From: Rhodanobacter sp. T12-5
GTDB lineage: Bacteria; Pseudomonadota; Gammaproteobacteria; Xanthomonadales; Rhodanobacteraceae
Direction of reading: 5' to 3'
Assembly: GCF_008329435.1 (NCBI RefSeq)
Contig: NZ_NPKN01000001.1
Location: forward strand, 558,001-622,000
Length of the DNA stretch: 64,000 bases
Both the position numbers and the translations under genes were made by a program. Of the stretch, positions 1 through 7,291 are shown piece by piece. Position 1 is the first letter of the stretch. Each line of letters begins with the position of its first letter. The notes beneath the pieces are model-generated. The model searched no databases. It saw nothing but the letters and a program-made list of their open reading frames with translations, and was not told the origin of the DNA.

Positions 1-2
1 CC

Positions 3-674
3 GACGACGCGCGCTCGCGCCGGCGCCGGGTTGCCTTTGCCTTGCCGGACTGGGAGCCGGGCAACCTGCGCGCCGGTCTGCTGCCGGACCTGGCGGCGGT
101 CGGCGTACAGGCGGAAGTGATCGAGGTGTTCGAGGCGGCGCTGGCGAAATTGCCCCATGCGTTGGGCGATCGTCGCACGGTGGATTTCGCCGACTGGGAT
201 TTCAGCCGCACCCGCCGCGCCGGGCTGATGCTGATGGAGGCGGAGATGCTGGGCACCTTCGCCGCGGATCTGGCCAATGCGGAGCATCCCGTATCCGCGC
301 GCTTCCGCAACATGCTGGGTTTCGCAGCCGGCAAGAGCGCGGCCGATTATGCGGTGGCCGATCGTGTGCTCGATGCGGCCACCCTGAAGATGCGCCGGCT
401 GTTCGCCCAGGTCGACGTGCTGGTATTGCCGACCACGCCGCAAGGGGCCTTCCCGCTGGATGGTCCGGCGCCCGATTCGCAGGCCGACCTGACCAGCTTC
501 GCCAGCCTGGCCGGATGCCCGGCGGTGAGCCTGCCGATGGGCACGCTCTCCAATGGTCTGCCCATCGGCCTGCAATTGGTGGGTGCGCGCGGCTCGGATC
601 TGCGCCTGCTGGAACTGGCGGCGGTATGTGCGGCCACGCTGGATGTCGAACCGACCTATCCGGTGCTGGCCTGA
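3..674 (+). CDS. Amidase signature family protein, C-terminal part (5' truncated by window edge)
   Basis: The reading frame is open to the left edge, so the start lies outside the window. The visible ~223 residues match the C-terminal half of amidase-signature enzymes: a helical segment, then 'VLVLPTTPQGAFPLDG', then 'SFASLAGCPAVSLPMG' and 'GLPIGLQLVGARGSDLRLLELA', the usual closing block. These enzymes hydrolyse amide bonds with a Ser-Ser-Lys triad in the N-terminal half, which is not visible. The substrate cannot be assigned; allophanate hydrolase-like and Glu-tRNA amidotransferase-like members share this end. The stop codon lies on the left arm of the palindromic element that follows, so the element may have set the present C-terminus. 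Confidence 0.85.
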   Translation, partial: DDARSRRRRVAFALPDWEPGNLRAGLLPDLAAVGVQAEVIEVFEAALAKLPHALGDRRTVDFADWDFSRTRRAGLMLMEAEMLGTFAADLANAEHPVSARFRNMLGFAAGKSAADYAVADRVLDAATLKMRRLFAQVDVLVLPTTPQGAFPLDGPAPDSQADLTSFASLAGCPAVSLPMGTLSNGLPIGLQLVGARGSDLRLLELAAVCAATLDVEPTYPVLA

Positions 675-844
675 ATGGCACTTACTTAAGGCCACCCGAC
701 TCCCAACCGTTCGCGCTGAGCGTAGCCCGCGTAGCGGGCGGAGTCGAAGCGCCACCAGGCATGGACAGCTCATCGTCGGTATGTCCTTCGACTTCGGCCT
801 TCGGCCTACTCAGGACGAACGGGGGCTTAAGTTAAGTGCCATTC
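673..844. repeat. Long imperfect palindromic element (MITE/REP-like) after the amidase
   Basis: The outer arms are inverted copies: 673-690 (GAATGGCACTTACTTAAG) and 826-844, the same with one extra A. Inside, a second pair of arms near 708-750 and 784-822 is also inverted; each reads roughly CCGTTCG.CCTGAG...GTCGAAG. The whole ~170 bp unit could fold into one long hairpin. It has no coding potential. The inner arm resembles repeats scattered through many high-GC proteobacterial genomes. The element overlaps the amidase stop codon. Confidence 0.8.
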
Positions 845-881
845 GGTACTGGCCTGATCCGCACTGCCGGGTCCGTCGCGC

Positions 882-910
882 TTGGATTGCCCCGGGCCGG
901 CGGCGATAAT
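882..910 (+). promoter_or_regulatory. Candidate sigma-70 promoter of gcvT
   Basis: TTGGAT at 882-887 and GATAAT at 905-910 are separated by exactly 17 bp. The -10 matches consensus at 5 of 6 positions and the -35 at 3 of 6. It lies about 30 bp before the gcvT ATG, giving a very short leader with no room for a glycine riboswitch. Confidence 0.5.
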
Positions 911-939
911 GCAGGCCTTTCCCCGCCAGGCAAACCGCG

Positions 940-2040
940 ATGACCGAACAGACCGTACTCAACGCCACCCATCGCGCGCTGGGCGCGCGGATGGTCGACT
1001 TCGGCGGTTGGGACATGCCGATCAACTACGGCTCGCAGATCGAGGAGCATCACGCGGTGCGCCGCGACGCCGGCATGTTCGACGTCTCGCACATGACCGT
1101 GATCGACTTGCATGGCGCACGCACGCGGGAGTTCCTGCGCCACCTGCTGGCCAACAGCGTCGACAAGCTGAAGGTCACGGGCAAGGCGCTGTACTCGTGC
1201 ATGCTGAACGAGCGCGGCGGCGTGATCGATGACCTCATCGTGTACTTCTTCGACGAAGCGCATTTCCGGCTGGTGGTGAACGCGGCCACGCGCGCGAAGG
1301 ATCTGGCCTGGATCGAACGGCAGGCGCAGGCGTTCGGCGTGGAAGTGAAGGAGCGGCCCGATTTCGCGATGATCGCCGTGCAGGGGCCGAACGCGCGCGC
1401 GAAGGTGCTCGACCTGCTGCACGAGGTCGATCGCCCGCGCATCGGCAAGCTCGGCAAGTTTGCAGCCGCCGCGGCGCAGGGTCCGCACGGGATGCCGTTG
1501 TTCGTCGCGCGTACCGGCTATACCGGTGAGGATGGCTTCGAGATCATCGTGCCGAGGGAGCACGCGGTGGCGTTGTGGGAGGCGCTGGCCGCGGCCGGCG
1601 TCGCGCCGTGCGGCCTCGGCGCGCGCGACACGCTGCGGCTGGAAGCCGGCATGAACCTGTATGGCCAGGACATGGACGAGAGCGTGCTGCCTTGGGAAGC
1701 CAACCTGGGCTGGACGATCGCGCTGGACGAAGGGCGCGACTTCATCGGTCGCGCCGCGCTCGAGCAGCAGAAGGCCGCCGGCGTACCGCGCGTGATGGTC
1801 GGGCTGGTACTGGATGGCAAGGGTGTGCTGCGGCACGGCCAGAAAGTGCTGACGGCGAATGGCGAGGGCGAGATCCTTTCCGGCAGTTTTGCACCGACGC
1901 TCGACAAGGCCGTGGCTTTCGCGCGGATCCCGGCCGGCGCACCGGGCGACGTGCGGGTCGACATCCGCGGCCGCGAGGTGCCGGTGCGGCTGGTGAAGTA
2001 TCCGTTCGTGCGCGACGGCAAGCCCTGCGAAGGGATCTGA
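940..2040 (+). CDS. gcvT: Aminomethyltransferase, T-protein of the glycine cleavage system
   Basis: The 366-residue protein takes the aminomethyl group from lipoyl H-protein, releases ammonia and passes the one-carbon unit to tetrahydrofolate. The sequence is close to E. coli GcvT throughout: 'FDVSHM' near residue 48, '[11 protein letters not shown]' at 93-103 holding the catalytic Asp, 'VQGPNA', '[10 protein letters not shown]', and '[20 protein letters not shown]' near 227. Length is normal. The H-protein gene follows after 92 bp in the same direction. P-protein (gcvP) and lipoamide dehydrogenase are not in the window, so the system is split. Confidence 0.97.
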   Translation: MTEQTVLNATHRALGARMVDFGGWDMPINYGSQIEEHHAVRRDAGMFDVSHMTVIDLHGARTREFLRHLLANSVDKLKVTGKALYSCMLNERGGVIDDLIVYFFDEAHFRLVVNAATRAKDLAWIERQAQAFGVEVKERPDFAMIAVQGPNARAKVLDLLHEVDRPRIGKLGKFAAAAAQGPHGMPLFVARTGYTGEDGFEIIVPREHAVALWEALAAAGVAPCGLGARDTLRLEAGMNLYGQDMDESVLPWEANLGWTIALDEGRDFIGRAALEQQKAAGVPRVMVGLVLDGKGVLRHGQKVLTANGEGEILSGSFAPTLDKAVAFARIPAGAPGDVRVDIRGREVPVRLVKYPFVRDGKPCEGI

Positions 2041-2053
2041 ACGCTTGACGCCG

Positions 2054-2077
2054 CCGTCACGTTTTTTGACGTGACGG
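2054..2077. other. Short hairpin between gcvT and gcvH
   Basis: CCGTCACGT and ACGTGACGG pair across a loop of about six bases that includes a T run. It could attenuate or process the gcvT-gcvH transcript. A TAGAAT hexamer at 2085-2090 follows, but no -35 lies at the right distance, so a separate gcvH promoter is unproven. Confidence 0.4.
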
Positions 2078-2132
2078 ATGAGGCTAGAATCACTCCCCTG
2101 CAACCCTCTGCAACCAACGACTGGACCCGATC

Positions 2133-2528
2133 ATGAGCGAGATTCCCGGCGATCTGAAATTCCTCAAGTCCCACGAATGGGCCCGCGTCGAAGACGATGG
2201 CCTGGTTCGCGTGGGCATCTCCGACCACGCGCAGGGTCAGCTCGGCGATCTGGTCTATGTCGAGTTGCCGGAAGTGGGCTCGGCCGTGAAGGCGGGTAAC
2301 GGCGCCGCCGTGGTGGAGTCGGTGAAGGCCGCCTCGGACATCTACTCGCCGGTGTCCGGCGAGATCGTCGAGGTCAACGAGCTCCTCAACGACAAGCCGG
2401 AGACCATCAACGAGGACGCGTTCGGCGAAGGCTGGATCTTCCTCGTGCGCCCCAGCGATCGCGCCGAGCTGGACGAGCTGCTCGATGCGAACGAGTACGA
2501 GGAAGTCATCGAGAACGAAGACCACTGA
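2133..2528 (+). CDS. gcvH: Glycine cleavage system H-protein
   Basis: This 131-residue lipoyl carrier shuttles the aminomethyl group from P-protein to T-protein. The lipoylated lysine is K65 in '[20 protein letters not shown]', the family signature. Other conserved blocks are '[27 protein letters not shown]' (residues ~13-39) and '[12 protein letters not shown]' near 108. The length is standard. A strong terminator follows about 20 bp after the stop, closing the gcvTH unit. Confidence 0.97.
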   Translation: MSEIPGDLKFLKSHEWARVEDDGLVRVGISDHAQGQLGDLVYVELPEVGSAVKAGNGAAVVESVKAASDIYSPVSGEIVEVNELLNDKPETINEDAFGEGWIFLVRPSDRAELDELLDANEYEEVIENEDH

Positions 2529-2548
2529 GTTCTCCGTCATCCATGTGC

Positions 2549-2584
2549 GATGTGCCGGCCGCCACGTGCGGCCGGCATCGTTTT
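2549..2584 (+). terminator. Rho-independent terminator after gcvH
   Basis: The stem GCCGGCCGC / GCGGCCGGC, extended by GATG/CATC, has a short loop and is followed by TTTT at 2581-2584. Confidence 0.85.
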
Positions 2585-3209
2585 CGGACCGGCGTTCCGG
2601 CATGCGACGAGTGCCGTTCCGATCGCGCACGAATGTCTTGCGCACGGAGGCGTGATTTGCGTCGGCGATGGCGAGCATGCGTCGACATGTCGTTTGCGAT
2701 GAAGTCGCGATGGACGTCCGCGACAAGATGGCGAAGATGGCGCGAGAGGATTCGTCGCGGCCCTCCCGATCGACGATCGAGAGGCATGGCCAGTCGACCC
2801 GCCGTCGCCGCGGCGAGGGTTCCGCGATGCTCGCGGAAGATCCGGTTCGAAAAATATTCGACCTGTTTCAGTGGCGTTCCGTTCATGTAGGACGGGCGTT
2901 GCAGTCGGTCGAAATCTGCCGGCTTCGCATGGCCTCCTGTTGCAACGATTTGTCGGCCGGAGAATTGCGCGATGTCATGAAATCGTTGTGCCACAAAGGT
3001 TTCAAGCGATATTGCTGTTTTTCGTTGAATTTCGTATGGATGTATAGACGTCCATTTAATGAATAGGGCGAATGCCCCCGAGGCCATGCTGCAACGGGCT
3101 TTGGCCCGGTCTGGGGGGTGATCGAGGGGTTTGATTTCATGGCTGAAATCAATTGACAGCCGAAATCTTCAGGGATAGCTTTCGCAACAGATCACGGGGA
3201 ATGTGCGTT
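2585..3209. other. Long non-coding stretch upstream of metJ
   Basis: About 625 bp without a convincing gene. The open frames here are Arg- and Cys-rich and resemble no family I know. G+C falls toward 2990-3200 compared with the rest of the window. It contains a Met box (3038-3053), a perfect 7-bp hairpin GATTTCA/TGAAATC at 3133-3150, and a TTGACA hexamer at 3153-3158 with a weak -10 17 bp later. It is probably the regulatory region of metJ; a small RNA cannot be excluded. Confidence 0.5.
3038..3053 (+). promoter_or_regulatory. Candidate MetJ operator (Met boxes) upstream of metJ
   Basis: Two adjacent 8-mers, GGATGTAT and AGACGTCC, match the MetJ box consensus AGACGTCT at 5 and 7 of 8 positions; a weaker third 8-mer (4 of 8) precedes them at 3030-3037. 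They overlap a possible -10 (TATAGA, 3043-3048). MetJ binds tandem boxes as cooperating dimers, so this suggests autorepression. The better promoter match lies ~100 bp downstream at 3153, which weakens the case. Confidence 0.55.
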
Positions 3210-3764
3210 ATGGCAACAGCAAAGTTCATCAAGCCTTATGTCGAACACGGTGAAAAGGCGAATGCAGTACGCAAGATCACCGTCTCGATTCCGCTGCATG
3301 TATTGCGGCGGCTTTCCGATTTGCGCACACACCGACAAGTGAACAATCTTCGGCACGCCACCAACAGCGACTTGTTGGTCGAGGCGTTCCTGCACGCTTT
3401 TACTGGGCAACCACTGCCAACTGATGAGGAGCTTAGACGAACCATGGCCACTGCCAAGAAATCCGCTGCAAAGAAACCGGCCGCCAAGAAGGCCGCCGCC
3501 AAGAAATCCACTGCCAAGAAGGTCGCCAGCAAGAAGCCGGTAGCCAAGAAGCCCGCTGCCAAGAAGGTCGCCAAGAAGCCGGCCGCCAAGAAAGCTGCCG
3601 CCAAGAAACCGGCAGCCGCCAAGAAGTCCGCCGTGAAGAAAGTCGCGGTGAAGAAAGTCGCCGCGAAGAAGGCTGCCAAGAAGCCGGCCGCCAAGAAAGC
3701 TGCACCGGCCAAGGTGGTGAAAGCCACCAAGACCGCGAAGGCCAAGACCGCCAAGAAGAAGTAA
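3210..3764 (+). CDS. metJ: MetJ-type methionine repressor fused to a histone H1-like Lys/Ala tail
   Basis: Residues 1-78 are a clear MetJ ribbon-helix-helix domain: '[14 protein letters not shown]' (residues 22-35; the DNA-contacting strand) and '[19 protein letters not shown]' then '[10 protein letters not shown]' (42-70), nearly as in E. coli MetJ, a SAM-dependent repressor of methionine genes. The E. coli C-terminal helix is absent. In its place residues 79-184 are almost only Lys, Ala, Pro, Val and Ser in KKPAAKK/KKAAAKK units, as in AlgP and eukaryotic H1 tails, which bind DNA non-specifically. The start at 3210 is chosen from GGGGA at 3196-3200 and alignment to MetJ; ATG at 3201 is possible. 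Met79 begins '[11 protein letters not shown]', looks like the start of a free H1-like protein, and has GAGGAG 12 bases upstream, so two products are possible. The likely target, metX, is in this window. Confidence 0.88.
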   Translation: MATAKFIKPYVEHGEKANAVRKITVSIPLHVLRRLSDLRTHRQVNNLRHATNSDLLVEAFLHAFTGQPLPTDEELRRTMATAKKSAAKKPAAKKAAAKKSTAKKVASKKPVAKKPAAKKVAKKPAAKKAAAKKPAAAKKSAVKKVAVKKVAAKKAAKKPAAKKAAPAKVVKATKTAKAKTAKKK

Positions 3765-3812
3765 GCGACAAGAAGCAAGGCAACAAACAACAAGACTCAA
3801 GTTATTCGATTT

Positions 3813-3878
3813 CTCTCCCCGCGGTGCCCAGCGCGGGGAGAGCACTTCGAGAAGATTCGTCCCGGCCTGGCCGGGACG
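3813..3878 (+). terminator. Two tandem hairpins after metJ
   Basis: The first stem, CTCTCCCCGCG (3813-3823), pairs with 3832-3842. The second is a perfect stem of CGTCCCGGC with GCCGGGACG (3859-3878), followed by CTTCGTTT. U-tracts are poor, but two strong hairpins in a row close to the metJ stop make termination likely. The remaining bases to 4153 show nothing further that I recognise. Confidence 0.55.
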
Positions 3879-4153
3879 CTTCGTTTGTGGGGTCCGCAAG
3901 TGAGCGTGGATGACCTGCTTCGCCCTGCCGCACCCTGGATTCACCGCAGGGAGTCCGTGAAAGGATGCCGTCGGGTCCTCTGCCCGCCTGGAGCAAAATC
4001 CGTCTCGGCGCTGTGAAACCGCTCCCGATTTGCCGTGCTGCTTTATAGGAGCTACCTTTCGCACATCCGCGCCGCGGTGAGTCCGGGGACTCATCGCTCC
4101 TGGATCGACAGGGGGAAAAAGCGCGGGTATCTGTCGACACTCAGTGAGAGACC

Positions 4154-5176
4154 ATGGATACCCGATACATACTTGATACACGCAGGCATGCGCGTGGGGT
4201 CGTCAGGCCCGTAGTCATCGCCATCATTGCCGTCATCGTGCTGCTTGCCCTGGGCGCCTGGTTCCTGATCATCAAGCCGCATCAGGAATTGATCATGGCC
4301 GATTCCGGTGGTCATCCTTCCACGCCGGTCTCCATCGCAGCCAGCAGCGCGGCGCCGCCGCCGGCCAACGTGGCGGCAATGGACATCGACCAGCTGCTGG
4401 CCGAAGCGCGCAAGGCGATGAACGAGCAACGCTACCTCGCGCCTGCCGGCAACAACGCGTATGAGTTCTATCTGCGCGTGCTGGAAAAACAACCCGGCAA
4501 CCGGGTGGCGTCGGACGCCCTGCGCGAGACTTTCCCGTTCGCGGCCAACTCGGCGGAGCAGTCGATCAATTCGCGCGACTTCAACGAAGCGCAACGTCAG
4601 ATCGACTTGCTCGCCAAGGCCGATCCGACCAATTTCACGCTGACCATTCTGCGTTCCAAGCTCGATGCCCAGCGCAAATTGCTGGACAAGCAACAGCAGC
4701 AGGCACTCGATCAGCAGAAGGCGCAGGAGCTGGCGGCGCAGAAAGCCGCGGCCGACAAGGCAGCAGCGGATCAACTGGCGGCGCAGCAGAAATCCGTGGC
4801 GGCCGAGCAGCCGAAGAAGCCGGTGGAGCAGCCGACGCGTCAGCCGGCGCAAAGCACGCCGGCAGCGGGTGAGAACAACACTGCCGCTGCAGCTGCCGCT
4901 GGCGGGCCGACCAGTGAGGCGGTACTGGTCAAGAGCGTCGAGCCGAACTACCCGGCAACAGCACTGCGGTCGCATCAGAGCGGCTGGGTGATCGTCTCGT
5001 TCACGATCCTTCCCAACGGCCGTACCGACAACGTGACGGTGGTGAGTTCACAGCCGCGCCGGGTGTTCGATCGTGCAGCAATGGACGCGGTGAGCCGCTA
5101 CCGCTTCACTCCGGCGATGAAGGATGGCGTGGCCGTGCCGAGCGTGCGGTCGCAGAAGATCGAGTTCAACCTCTAA
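4154..5176 (+). CDS. TonB-family energy transducer with TPR-like middle
   Basis: The 340-residue protein has a cytoplasmic N-terminus, one membrane span (~17-41, '[21 protein letters not shown]'), a periplasmic helical region with TPR-like character (~78-180), a Gln/Ala/Lys-rich low-complexity linker (~180-250), and a C-terminal TonB domain (~255-340) with '[22 protein letters not shown]' and '[13 protein letters not shown]'. TonB proteins pass proton-motive energy to outer-membrane receptors. No exbB/exbD is adjacent, and the TPR-like insertion is not part of classical TonB, so it may serve another envelope machine. The start has GAGAG just upstream. Confidence 0.8.
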   Translation: MDTRYILDTRRHARGVVRPVVIAIIAVIVLLALGAWFLIIKPHQELIMADSGGHPSTPVSIAASSAAPPPANVAAMDIDQLLAEARKAMNEQRYLAPAGNNAYEFYLRVLEKQPGNRVASDALRETFPFAANSAEQSINSRDFNEAQRQIDLLAKADPTNFTLTILRSKLDAQRKLLDKQQQQALDQQKAQELAAQKAAADKAAADQLAAQQKSVAAEQPKKPVEQPTRQPAQSTPAAGENNTAAAAAAGGPTSEAVLVKSVEPNYPATALRSHQSGWVIVSFTILPNGRTDNVTVVSSQPRRVFDRAAMDAVSRYRFTPAMKDGVAVPSVRSQKIEFNL

Positions 5177-5193
5177 GCTTCTGCTGCGGCATT

Positions 5194-5237
5194 ACCCACA
5201 GAAACGGCGCATGCATGCATGCGCCGTTTCTGTGGGT
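5194..5237. terminator. Perfect 44-bp palindrome between convergent genes, likely bidirectional terminator
   Basis: Two 21-base arms beginning ACCCACAGAAACGGCGC are exact inverted copies around a central AT. It sits between the tonB-like gene (+) and the beta-lactamase-family gene (-). There is no U-tract on either side, but the stem is exceptionally long. Confidence 0.7.
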
Positions 5238-5286
5238 GGATATGGTTGGATGATGGCTTTCGGGCTGGCATTCTGGCGATCCAGCC

Positions 5287-6600
5287 CTAGTCGCGATATC
5301 CCTTGCGATGGCGGTGGCGCGACCGATGGTGCGTTGCGGGCTTCTTCTTCGACCTTGTCGCGGCGGGCATGACCTTGCCCTCGATGTCGGCCCAGTCCAC
5401 ATGAGGAAGGCCGAGCAGGTCGTCGAACACCATCGGCATCAATCCGCTCGGGATCGGACCGGTCGAGTTCCACAGGGTGACCACGCCGGCGTGGTATTTC
5501 GGAAAGAAGCCGATCATCGTGCGATAACCGGCCACGGCGCCGGCATGGTAGATCAGGGTCTCGCCGCCGTACTCATAGACCCGCCAACCGAGCGCGTAGT
5601 GCGCAGCGGTCAGGCGAGCCCGGCGCCATGGCGTCGCGTGCATCTCGCTGGGGGTGGCGATGCCTGGGGCGTGCAGCACCTTCAGCAGTGCTGCCGGCAG
5701 TACGTCCGGGCGTCCGCCCATTTGCGCGATCAACCACTTTTCCATGTCGCGCAGGCTGGCGTTGACGCCGGCCGCCGGCGCGACACGGTAGTAGGTTTCG
5801 CTCGGTTCGAACGGTACCCAGCCATGACTGGTCGCCCGGTGCGGGCGAGCCCAGCTCTTGCTGGATTCCAGCCCCGCGCGACCATAGTTGGCGGTGGTCA
5901 TGCCCAGCGGGTAGAACAGGCGCTTGTCGACCTGGTGGTAGAAGAAGTCGCCGGTGCGCGCGAGCACCACGTCGCCGATCATGCCGAAGGCGACGTTCTG
6001 GTAGCCATAGCATTGGCCGACACCGCAGACCAGGTTGACCTCGTCGAGCTTGCGCACCAGCTCCTCGTAGGAAACGTCGCCCTCGAGCATGTTGTCGTAC
6101 GTATTGCGCGGAAGGCCCAGCCGCTGGCCGAGAATGTCGCTGACCGTGGCCTGGGCCGCGGCCTGCATGTCCTTGAGCTTGAAGTACGGCAGCACGTCGA
6201 CCAGCTTGGTATCCCAACTCAGCTTGCCGTCGTCCACCAGCAGACCGGTGATCGCGGTGGCGAATGCCTTGGACAACGAGGCGAGCCGGAACACGGTGGT
6301 CGGCGTGACCGGTTCCCTGGTGGCGGCGTTGGCATAGCCGATCGTGCCTTCGAAGACGACCTTGTCGCCGATCACCACGGCGGTGGCAAGCCCGGCCACC
6401 GCATGTCGTTCGTCGACCTGCTCCAGCCAGCGCCGGTAATCGGCAAGCGTGCGCTTGACGCGTTCCGTCGGCAGCGCTTGCGACGCATCGGGAGTCTGGC
6501 TTCGGGATGGTGGCGCAGCAGGTGAGGGATGGGCACCGGCCGGCGAGCAGGCCAGTCCGAAGGTGCCTGCGATCAGCAGGAAGATCTTTTGAAACTGCAT
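5287..6600 (-). CDS. Serine beta-lactamase family protein (class C / esterase-like), exported
   Basis: This 437-residue protein has a signal peptide (residues 1-23, ending SPAGA). It carries the class C beta-lactamase/DD-peptidase triad: SxxK at 108-111 (SLSK), YxN at 200-202 (YQN), and HxG at 352-354 (HAG). The family covers true beta-lactamases, D-aminopeptidases and esterases; the HAG third motif is more common in the esterase/peptidase group than KTG, so resistance should not be assumed. The frame is open far upstream, but ATG at 6598-6600 is the only start that gives a signal peptide. It is divergent from lemA. The C-terminus is basic (RSKKKPATHHRSRHRHRK), which is unusual. Confidence 0.85.
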   Translation of the reverse strand: MQFQKIFLLIAGTFGLACSPAGAHPSPAAPPSRSQTPDASQALPTERVKRTLADYRRWLEQVDERHAVAGLATAVVIGDKVVFEGTIGYANAATREPVTPTTVFRLASLSKAFATAITGLLVDDGKLSWDTKLVDVLPYFKLKDMQAAAQATVSDILGQRLGLPRNTYDNMLEGDVSYEELVRKLDEVNLVCGVGQCYGYQNVAFGMIGDVVLARTGDFFYHQVDKRLFYPLGMTTANYGRAGLESSKSWARPHRATSHGWVPFEPSETYYRVAPAAGVNASLRDMEKWLIAQMGGRPDVLPAALLKVLHAPGIATPSEMHATPWRRARLTAAHYALGWRVYEYGGETLIYHAGAVAGYRTMIGFFPKYHAGVVTLWNSTGPIPSGLMPMVFDDLLGLPHVDWADIEGKVMPAATRSKKKPATHHRSRHRHRKGYRD

Positions 6601-6654
6601 GATATTCTGGCGTGATTCCGGCGTGGGGATGCGCCTTGAGGGTGGGAGCTGACG

Positions 6655-7242
6655 ATGAGCCTGATCATTGTTCTGATTGTTGTCGTTCTGATTGTCTTGT
6701 ACTTCGTGGCGATCTACAACGGACTGGTGACTTCGCGTAACAGCTACAAGAACGCGTTTGCGCAGATCGACGTGCAGCTGACCCGGCGACACGACCTGAT
6801 CCCGAACCTGGTCGAAACCGCCAAGGGTTACCTTGCGCACGAACGCGGCACGCTGGAGGCGGTCGTGCAGGCGCGCAATGCGGCGGTCAGCGGGCTGGCC
6901 GGTGCCAAGGCCAATCCGGGCGATCCGGGCGCGATGCAGCAGCTGGCCAGCAGCGAAAACGCTTTGACACAAACTCTGGGTCATTTGTTCGCGCTGCAGG
7001 AGGCGTACCCCGACCTGAAGGCGAACCAGACCATGATGCAGCTCTCCGAAGAGCTGACCTCGACCGAGAACCGGGTCGCCTTCGCACGGCAGGCCTATAA
7101 CGACTCGGTGCTGACCTACAACAACAAGCGCGAAGTCTTCCCGGCTTCCTTCGTGGCGAACAGCTTCGGCTTCACCGCGGCGGAGCCGTTGAAGATCGAG
7201 GATCCGGCCGTGCGTGACGTACCGAAGGTTTCCTTCAGCTGA
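6655..7242 (+). CDS. lemA: LemA family membrane protein
   Basis: The 195-residue protein has an N-terminal membrane anchor (residues 3-20) followed by a long helical domain. The signatures 'YNGLVTSRNSYKNAFAQIDVQLTRRHDLIPNLVETAKGY' (~21-60) and 'STENRVAFARQAYNDSVLTYN' near 135 define LemA. The function is poorly known; members are often encoded next to M48 proteases, as here with a gap of 49 bp. GGTGGGAG upstream is a good ribosome binding site. Confidence 0.93.
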   Translation: MSLIIVLIVVVLIVLYFVAIYNGLVTSRNSYKNAFAQIDVQLTRRHDLIPNLVETAKGYLAHERGTLEAVVQARNAAVSGLAGAKANPGDPGAMQQLASSENALTQTLGHLFALQEAYPDLKANQTMMQLSEELTSTENRVAFARQAYNDSVLTYNNKREVFPASFVANSFGFTAAEPLKIEDPAVRDVPKVSFS

Positions 7243-7291
7243 TTGCCTCGGCCTCTCGCGGCCAACGCCTCGAGTACTGACCGGAGTCTGC

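Noticed and set aside
845-939. Possible glycine riboswitch upstream of gcvT
   Set aside because: The predicted leader is ~25 bases and no glycine aptamer core is present.
2530-3087. Open frames on both strands between gcvH and metJ
   Set aside because: Composition is Arg/Ser/Cys-rich without recognisable motifs or ribosome sites, and the frames overlap one another and the gcvH terminator.
3433-3793. Hydrophobic or Trp/Ser-rich proteins encoded opposite the metJ tail
   Set aside because: Antisense translations of the Lys/Ala repeat; repetitive by construction.
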